Assembly (NCBI GenBank): GCA_030248225.1
Contig: JASANE010028665.1
Location: forward strand, 1-64,000
Length of the DNA: 64,000 nt
Source: Trileptium ribeirensis
Lineage: Eukaryota > Nematoda > Enoplea > Enoplida > Thoracostomopsidae
Direction of reading: 5' to 3'
Shown here: piece after piece, positions 57,893-64,000 of the stretch
Numbering within the stretch: position 1 is the stretch's first letter
Layout: each line of letters opens with the position of its first letter
The notes under the pieces: generated by a model
What the model saw: only the letters and a program-made list of their open reading frames with translations
Database searches by the model: none
Told to the model about the DNA's origin: nothing
Translations under genes and position numbers: made by a program

Positions 57893-60420
57893 ATGTGGAT
57901 GAGTGTTCAAGTAATCCTTGCGGTCGAGACACATGTACAGATTATGAAAATGGATATTCCTGTATTTCCAAATCAGAGGTAAATGTTTACCGCTACAATG
58001 ACTGTTTTATTCAACCAGAATGACTTTGAACGAAATACAACTGTTTGAAAGCTTTTTTCCACAAATTTTCATAAATTCCTAATCTAAAACTCAAACATTT
58101 TTCTGGCTGCATTTCAAATGTTTTTATGAAATTTAGACTTTCATCGCGCCTTCAGAGTAGAGCCCGCATGCTTAGAGCAAAAAAGATTATTAGATTAGAT
58201 TACTATTAGATTATCAAATTTGTAGGATGTTTGAATATATTATTTCTCGGCAGTCAGTCAATTTTAGTCACTTTAGAACTTTTTTGAAATGTCAAACATA
58301 AGTAAAGCTTAACTCTGTTTTGCAAAACTATAAATGCGAAACTAAATTTCTGGTTAGTATTCAAATAAAAATTGCATTTATGCATTTAAATATTGGATTT
58401 CATTCGATATCACACGGATATTGGATTAAAACAACTGCTGTAATTGCATAACGAACAGTTAATTAATTATGATTTAGAGTAACTTCATGTATGTAACTAT
58501 CGCACGCTTGTTAAACACTTCGAACTAACGCAGCACCGGCGGACGAATTAATGACTGATGTGACCCAGGGCTTTCATCCAAGATTAAAAATGAAATATGT
58601 TACATAGTAAGGCGTCGCTATTCATATCCTATTAAACTTTTAAGCTTTGGTTTGTGTCGCAGCTGTCAGGCTGTCACTTTGTTTTTGACTTTTGTCATAC
58701 TCTGCATTATATAAATGTAGGGCCATAAGCAGTGCATTAACACAAACCACTGCAACATTTGCTATTAGGTAGTTTACGTTTTTTCGTTATACTATGGAGT
58801 GTTACTAAATATGGTCCAATATTTACTCTCGGACGTTGTTGGCAAACACGGCGACTGTGAAACACGGCGGCAGACCTGCGATGAAACCTGTGGAAATTCT
58901 GCTGCGAAAAATATAAGCAATATTATCATTGGATTATAGCAAGCAACACATTGTTTACAATAATGCATGAACGAAAACCTTTGAACATTGCAGTATATTT
59001 ATTATTACTATCTAAAATCATATCAATTTTGTTCCACTGTTAGCCATCATTCCGACTATGCTATGATGGTCGACGTCATTGAAGCAAAGAATATTGTTTT
59101 TCTCAAGAACAAATAGCGATAATTGTGAAATAAAATGTATTATTCCAATTTTCTCAAAAATAAGCTCGCATAGCTTTATTTGCATGGCTTGTATATTCGA
59201 GTGGATTATGTCCATGAGCCGAATGAGTTATTTATAACGGTTATTTATACTGTAACCTCGAGATCGAATGAGCCGAGAAGTTGGAAACCGCTTTGATCCA
59301 TTTTTGTGAACGAAAACATCACTCTGTTTTCAGATATTTTATGTAATGCTTACTTTCCCCACAACCCGCCTTATTGCTTTTTGCTCGAGTTTCCAAATAA
59401 TATAAATTAAAGCTCAATTTTTTACGGTTTTTGGGAATTGCCGGTCAAAGCGCCCCTCTAAATTGTAAAATGGATTTTTGTGTCAATATGTGTCAATTTT
59501 GAATTGGACTGATCTGCTTTTAATTTAATTTGATATTTGTATATTTAATTACTTTCAGTATTTTCAACTTTTTATGCAGAAGATTATGGCTCCTGACTAT
59601 CCTCTGAATAGCATCCATAACAGGAATTAAACAGACCTTAATGTAGGACCTTCGAAATTTCTACGTAAAAATAATATACAATAATTATCATATTGAATAC
59701 TATGCGACCTATAAAAATATGGCTCAATTAGAAAGCGCAATATGTACATAAATATCACATGTTTGATAGAAAAAAATTGTTTGCGTTTAATACTACAAAA
59801 ATATATTTTTCTTCACATTAATGCTCACACTTGGTTAGTGATACATTTATAATCTGATTTATCTCTCTTCAGGTTAATGCAGCTGAAGACCATATACTTG
59901 ATCAAATGGCACATATTTCGATTGTTTCGAATACAGTAAGAGAGACAGAAGATAACGGCCGTGACACAGTCGACGACGAATCCCCAAACAGAGAGGTACA
60001 AATACAGATTGAGTGCTTGTACGGAATTCATTTCCAAATATTTTGTATTTTTGCTTATGCGAGAGTCTACTTTAGGTATGTACACCTAGAATGTTATTTT
60101 GTTAATTCAGTTCACGATCTTAAAAACGATAACCGCTCTGAAATTATTGTTTTACTTTGGGTACGCGGCACGATCAGCAATACATCAACGAATACTTAGC
60201 AATAATAAACAACAGTACAAATCAATTGGTGTTTAGTTGTTTAGGAAAATGATCAGCGTCACGCCAACGTACCAATGTCACTGGAATCACTAAAGGCAAA
60301 CGTATTCGATATGATTATATTTGTCATTCAAAACCTGGACATTTCTGAGCGAAAATCGCTGGGCTATAGTGAAAAAGAGATGATTATATCCTGTGAATGG
60401 GACGGTGGAACATGTCAATG
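57893..60420 (+). CDS. Partial DEG/ENaC-type channel gene: EGF-like, linker and ectodomain exons
   Basis: Three phase-compatible exons: 57893-57978 (acceptor TTTCGTTTAG, donor GTAAAT), 59873-59995 (acceptor CTCTCTTCAG, donor GTACAA, exactly 41 codons) and 60245-60420 (acceptor GTTGTTTAG, donor GTAAAA, ending in phase 2). Exon 1 encodes DVDECSSNPCGRDTC and YENGYSC, a calcium-binding EGF-like start with four cysteines. Exon 2 is an acidic hydrophilic linker. Exon 3 ends LDISERKSLGYSEKEMIISC then EWDGGTC, matching the LG.S..DMI.SC.F.G..C signature of the DEG/ENaC ectodomain (amiloride-sensitive, degenerin and acid-sensing channels). Channels of this family combining EGF and DEG/ENaC modules are known in nematodes. 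Membrane segments and gene ends were not found. The family call rests mainly on exon 3. Confidence 0.6.
58660..58950. repeat. Diverged direct repeat, first copy (in channel-gene intron)
   Basis: Resembles 60485-60810: both have a CAGGCTGTCAC or TAGGCTGTGAC start, TTTGT.GTCGACTTT or TTTGTTTTTGACTTT, TAGGTAGT, TGGTCCAAT or TGTCCAAT, CTCGGA(C/T)GTTG, ACCTGCGAT and AGCAAGCA(A/G)CA in order. Confidence 0.6.
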
Positions 60421-60484
60421 GTAAAACAAAACAGATACGGATATCGTATATTTGAAGATAGAAATATATCCACAAACCTTTTTT

Positions 60485-60810
60485 CAGAGCCATTAGGCTG
60501 TGACTTTGTTGTCGACTTTATCAAACTCTACATTTTCTGTCGTGTAATGTAAAGTGCTGTCTTAGTTTTTAATACAGTACTACCAGTATACCACGATATT
60601 GTCGGGTAAACCAAGCCTGATATATTCCCAATAGGTAGTGTATATAAATATGTCCAATTTTGTTGTCTCGGATGTTGCTGTTGAACTGCTCTTCAAAAAC
60701 GGAGGCCAACCTGCGATCTGAGACAAGCGTAGATTCCACTGGGCCATTTCTCGCGTTTTGACCTTCTAACAATAAGTGATATAACTTTACCAGAAGCAAG
60801 CAGCAACACC
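60485..60810. repeat. Diverged direct repeat, second copy
   Basis: Partner of 58660-58950, same orientation, about 1.8 kb away, after exon 3 of the channel gene. Both copies flank exons 2 and 3, so either a repeat inserted twice or an intronic segment was duplicated. Confidence 0.6.
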
Positions 60811-61000
60811 ATGTTTGTATAATATTCTTATATATAATATATATCGTATACGAAAGAAAATATTTATCTCTGTTTTAGCACAACTCTAAGACAGGCTATG
60901 GAGCAGTACTAATGAATATGATAGAAATTTGTTACATAAACAGAATTGGGTGATGGAAAGTCATAAATTTGATAGCCGAATGAACGACTAAGGTGAGTGG

Positions 61001-61185
61001 CTGTATTGCTGAATGCAGAAGCCTCAATCGTAGCAGTGCCTTTACGAAAGAATATTAAAAACTCTGAAATCAGACTATTCAAATAAGCAATTCAATTACG
61101 AAGCACGGTATGGACATATGGCTGTACGAGTGAATGCGAAAGCCCCAATCGCAGCAGTGCCTTTGCACAAAAATATTAAAAACGC
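61001..61185. repeat. Direct duplication, ~119-bp spacing
   Basis: TGAATGC(AG)AAGCC.CAATCG.AGCAGTGCCTTT followed by AATATTAAAAAC occurs near 61012 and again near 61131, with substitutions. Confidence 0.65.
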
Positions 61186-61299
61186 CTGACAATATATTTT
61201 CTGGGTCAATTTTGTCTATATAGTCCTTCGAAAAATCCACAATGACCACAGACAAATAGGTTCTAGGATACTTAGAACACGTAATCACAAAAGGAATAA

Positions 61300-62771
61300 T
61301 TAATGCTTGCGAAAGACAGTACTCTTATATTTACAATTATTATATTACATTATATCATATTATTACATTATTTCATTGCAGCGTATAAAAAATTGCTACG
61401 CAATTGGACTCAGTGTCAGGTTATATGCGATAACAGCTAAATTGGCCTGATTTATGGACTATATAACTGTTCAAATCCGGCCGCAACGGCTTAAACACGC
61501 CGCTACGCTGTGTATATTTAGGAACCGGAACGACTGCTCAAAATAATTGTCTAAAACGCTGATAGTAGGATTACACTTTTAAAGAACCTCGTAAACCATA
61601 TATACCCCTCTGACGTCTCGCACGCAAATCCTCCAAACTCTGCCCGCTGAAAGTGCTCGGAGAAAAATGTTAAGGACTTTATGAAGATAGATTAGAAAAC
61701 TATCAGGAAAAATTGACGGAAATGAGGAAAATTATGAAAAAATAGGCGAAAAATTGCTGATTAACTTTCTGCCGCACATCCGCCGTGTAGTCCCCAATTC
61801 CCTTCAAAACCATCTAGCCCTAAGCCGAAGGGCCCTGGGTACCTGTTGTGAAAGTAATAGCAGCAGGTCTGACCTTGTACGAACTTGAACTTTGAGTAAC
61901 TCACTGCAACTCCTAGTCTGTACAAGACTGCGCGTTCTCAAAATTCCACAGTTTATTGAGTAGTCGGTAAGTTACGGTTTACGAACCTGGAAAGAATGCT
62001 CGCGGTCTAGAGCGAAACATTTTCCAAATTATACTCGCTGAAACATAATATAGATATGTGAAACCATCTATGCAATTTCTTCTGCTTTTTTAGTTTTTCC
62101 GGTTCTGGAAGTTTTTGTTTAATATTTATTTCTAAATTAAGGCCTGTTGAGTCGGAGTATCGATAATCCAGAACCGTTAGATGCGTATATTATACAAATA
62201 GTCTATTTCAAAACTTGCTTAGAACAAGTCGAATGTCATTTAATTTATAGCTTTAATTTCATTAAACATATCTTAGTGGAATCATTTATCACGTATTTAC
62301 GATAAAGTATTTATAACAAACTTTGCCATTCAAACAAGATTCTGAAACCTGATTGACACGGTCCACCAAGGGACCAAGCGCGATCAGATTTTTATATATT
62401 ACTGTTCTACCTGTACTTCATACTGGTTTACTGCTAAATGCTTTAATAATCAATTGAGGCAGGCTTTAATCTAATAACCCCTAACGGTAAATACATAGCC
62501 AAATGTGCATACATTTGTAACTGCATATACAATATAAAACTTATACTAAAACTGTGTCACAAATTTGCTAAAACATGGTCTCCCGTGCATTCATAGATAT
62601 CAGTATGGACAGGTATGGACCTTGTTCATTTAAGCTTGTGCTGTGTCACAATTCGTCATTTGAGCTGATAACAACAGTACGTAGCAATTTCTAAAGTCTC
62701 ATTATGAGATCATGTCAATGACACTTTGTGTCTTTAGACGCATTGTTACAACTGTGTCTGAAGTTGTAAGT
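61300..62771. other. Intergenic or intronic, nothing firmly recognised
   Basis: Includes a mosaic-repeat relative at 61600-61860 (AGGCGAAAAATTGCTG and a GC-rich tail). A frame near 62600 with the phrase RYGPCSF is reminiscent of the YGxCxxF segment that follows exon 3 in DEG/ENaC channels, but its acceptor is poor and I do not call it. Confidence 0.35.
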
Positions 62772-63250
62772 AGATAGGAAGTAGCTTCATGTAAAATATA
62801 CAATATTTAGCATAGCCATTTTATATTGCCATTCATTTTATGTACCAGGAGTGCTTCGCTTCATCCGTTTTTTGGGCATAGTGATACGCCCAACGGTAAG
62901 GCATTGGTAGTAACAGTATTACAAGTCGAATAGCCGGAATGAATTGACAGTGGTAACGCAATCACTTGATGCACATACTGGTTTTTTCTCAATGAAAATA
63001 TTTTGTACTATACATTGTGCAAATACCACCTCCAAGCAAATAGGATAGTTCCAGGTATCTACAAGAAAATGTTTACAGAAGGGTAAGACTTGACGGCCAC
63101 AATCGATACCTTAGGAATTTCATAGTATGCACATATTTTCTCATATTCAGATATTAGCTATAAAACTATGTCAAAATGAAACTTGCCGCGATGAGTTATA
63201 TATTTGAAAGATCTTATAGAAATAACCAGTGGATCAAGAAGAGCCTAGCT
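62772..63250 (+). repeat. Left arm of a large inverted repeat at the window end
   Basis: From AGATAGGAAGTAGCTTCATG to GAAGAGCCTAG, this ~480-bp arm is the reverse complement of 63552-64000 with scattered changes. A run of roughly 75 identical bases follows the TAGCTTCATG start, and the inner block GAAACTTGCCGCGATGAGT is identical. Confidence 0.92.
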
Positions 63251-63551
63251 ACTACTTGACAACCAGGGATGTGAGGGGAAGGAATAACTTTGCCCCATGA
63301 GTTTCGGTGGCACTCCTGGCCAGCGCCAAAAATATTCAATTCTTGTAAGGAATCGTTAGAATGGTCTTAGCAATGTATTTTTTTTATTTTTCTATAGTTT
63401 TACTACAATTTACTCACTGATTAGTGAATTATATACTAATCTGACGACCCTACTTCGATTCTGACAATAGTCACAGAGATGGGGAGAAAGAATCTTGAAG
63501 TAGTACAAAACTCATGCTGCAAAGTTATACATCGATAGTCGTCAACTTGAA

Positions 63552-64000
63552 TCTAGCCTCTTCTTAAACCACTCTATTCCTATAGATATTTCAAATATAT
63601 GACTCATCGCGGCAAGTTTCATTTTGTCATAGTTTTCTGGCTAATATCTGAATATGAGAAAATATGTGCACTATGAAAAACCTAAGGTAGTGGCCTCAAG
63701 TCTTACCTCTGTAGACATTTTCTGATATCTGGAACTATCATATTTGCTTCAAAATAATATTTGCACAATGTTTTGTACAAAATGTTTAGGTAGAGAAAAA
63801 AATTATGTGCATTAAAATTGCGTTACCATGCATTCATTCCGGCTCTTCGACTTGTAAATCCTGTTAGAAATGTTCCCGTTGAACGTAAAACAATTACCAT
63901 AAATCGGATGAAACGAAGCACTCCTGGTACATAAAATGAATGGCAATATAAAATGGCTATGCTAAATATTGTATATTTTACATGAAGCTATTTCCTATCT
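63552..64000 (-). repeat. Right arm of the large inverted repeat (continues past the window)
   Basis: Begins CTAGCCTCTTCTTAAACC and runs to the last base. The spacer (63251-63551) is about 300 bp. The right arm is somewhat shorter through small deletions. No transposase similarity is visible in arms or spacer. Confidence 0.92.

Noticed and set aside
60880..60958. HNSKTGYGAVLMN frame after an acceptor-like CTCTGTTTTAG, considered as the next channel exon
   Set aside because: Its phase does not match the donor at 60420, the expected cysteine is missing and a stop follows quickly.
1..64000. CRISPR array, operon, riboswitch or other prokaryotic feature
   Set aside because: Intron-containing genes and metazoan transposons show a eukaryotic genome. 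The tandem repeats are contiguous units without unique spacers.

Overview
This is a gene-poor, AT-rich (roughly two-thirds A+T by eye), transposon-laden stretch of an animal nuclear genome. Evidence for a metazoan: genes split by GT..AG introns with acceptors such as ATTTTCAG and TCTCTTCAG, AATAAA poly(A) signals, a metazoan-type eEF1A lysine methyltransferase, an SCP-type CTD phosphatase, and exons joining a calcium-binding EGF-like module to a DEG/ENaC channel ectodomain. The EGF + DEG/ENaC combination and short acceptors would suit a nematode-like invertebrate, but I cannot fix the phylum from the sequence.

Three protein-coding genes are supported, all on the + strand. (1) 1425-5611: a two-exon EEF1AKMT4-like methyltransferase with a 3.2 kb intron. 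(2) 26385-28655: a single-exon SCP/FCP-type phosphatase with a very long low-complexity N-terminus and an insert in the catalytic domain. (3) 57893-60420: three consecutive phase-matched internal exons of a DEG/ENaC-type channel whose ends lie elsewhere. They look like unrelated neighbours, not a pathway.

The rest is mobile-element debris and repeats. By region: 0.6-1.2 kb, a mariner-like remnant with terminal inverted repeats (TIRs) and only transposase DNA-binding helices; 3-11 kb, several small TIR elements; 11.6-12.5 kb, a decayed Ty3/gypsy-type Gag on the minus strand; 17.5-18.3 kb, four 180-bp tandem units; 22.7-23.4 kb, six almost identical 115-bp units; 29-31 kb, GC-rich mosaic repeats and a TIR MITE; 31.9-34.1 kb, a hAT element with an internally deleted transposase; 39.3-40 kb, a tyrosine-recombinase pseudogene; 40.2-40.8 kb, a TIR element; 41-41.7 kb, a degenerate triplication; 46.3-47.2 kb, a non-autonomous hAT; 49.7-53.3 kb, a 3.6 kb inverted repeat whose arms each hold a deleted hAT copy and part of a LINE; 54-56 kb, two tandem duplications; 62.8-64 kb, another large inverted repeat running off the window.

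No coherent new defence, biosynthetic or regulatory system is visible. The most noteworthy points are the large inverted repeats, three independent DNA transposons that kept DNA-binding or dimerisation parts but lost the catalytic core, a repeat shared by the upstream flanks of two of the three genes, the insert-bearing phosphatase, and a four-cysteine EGF module in the channel gene.
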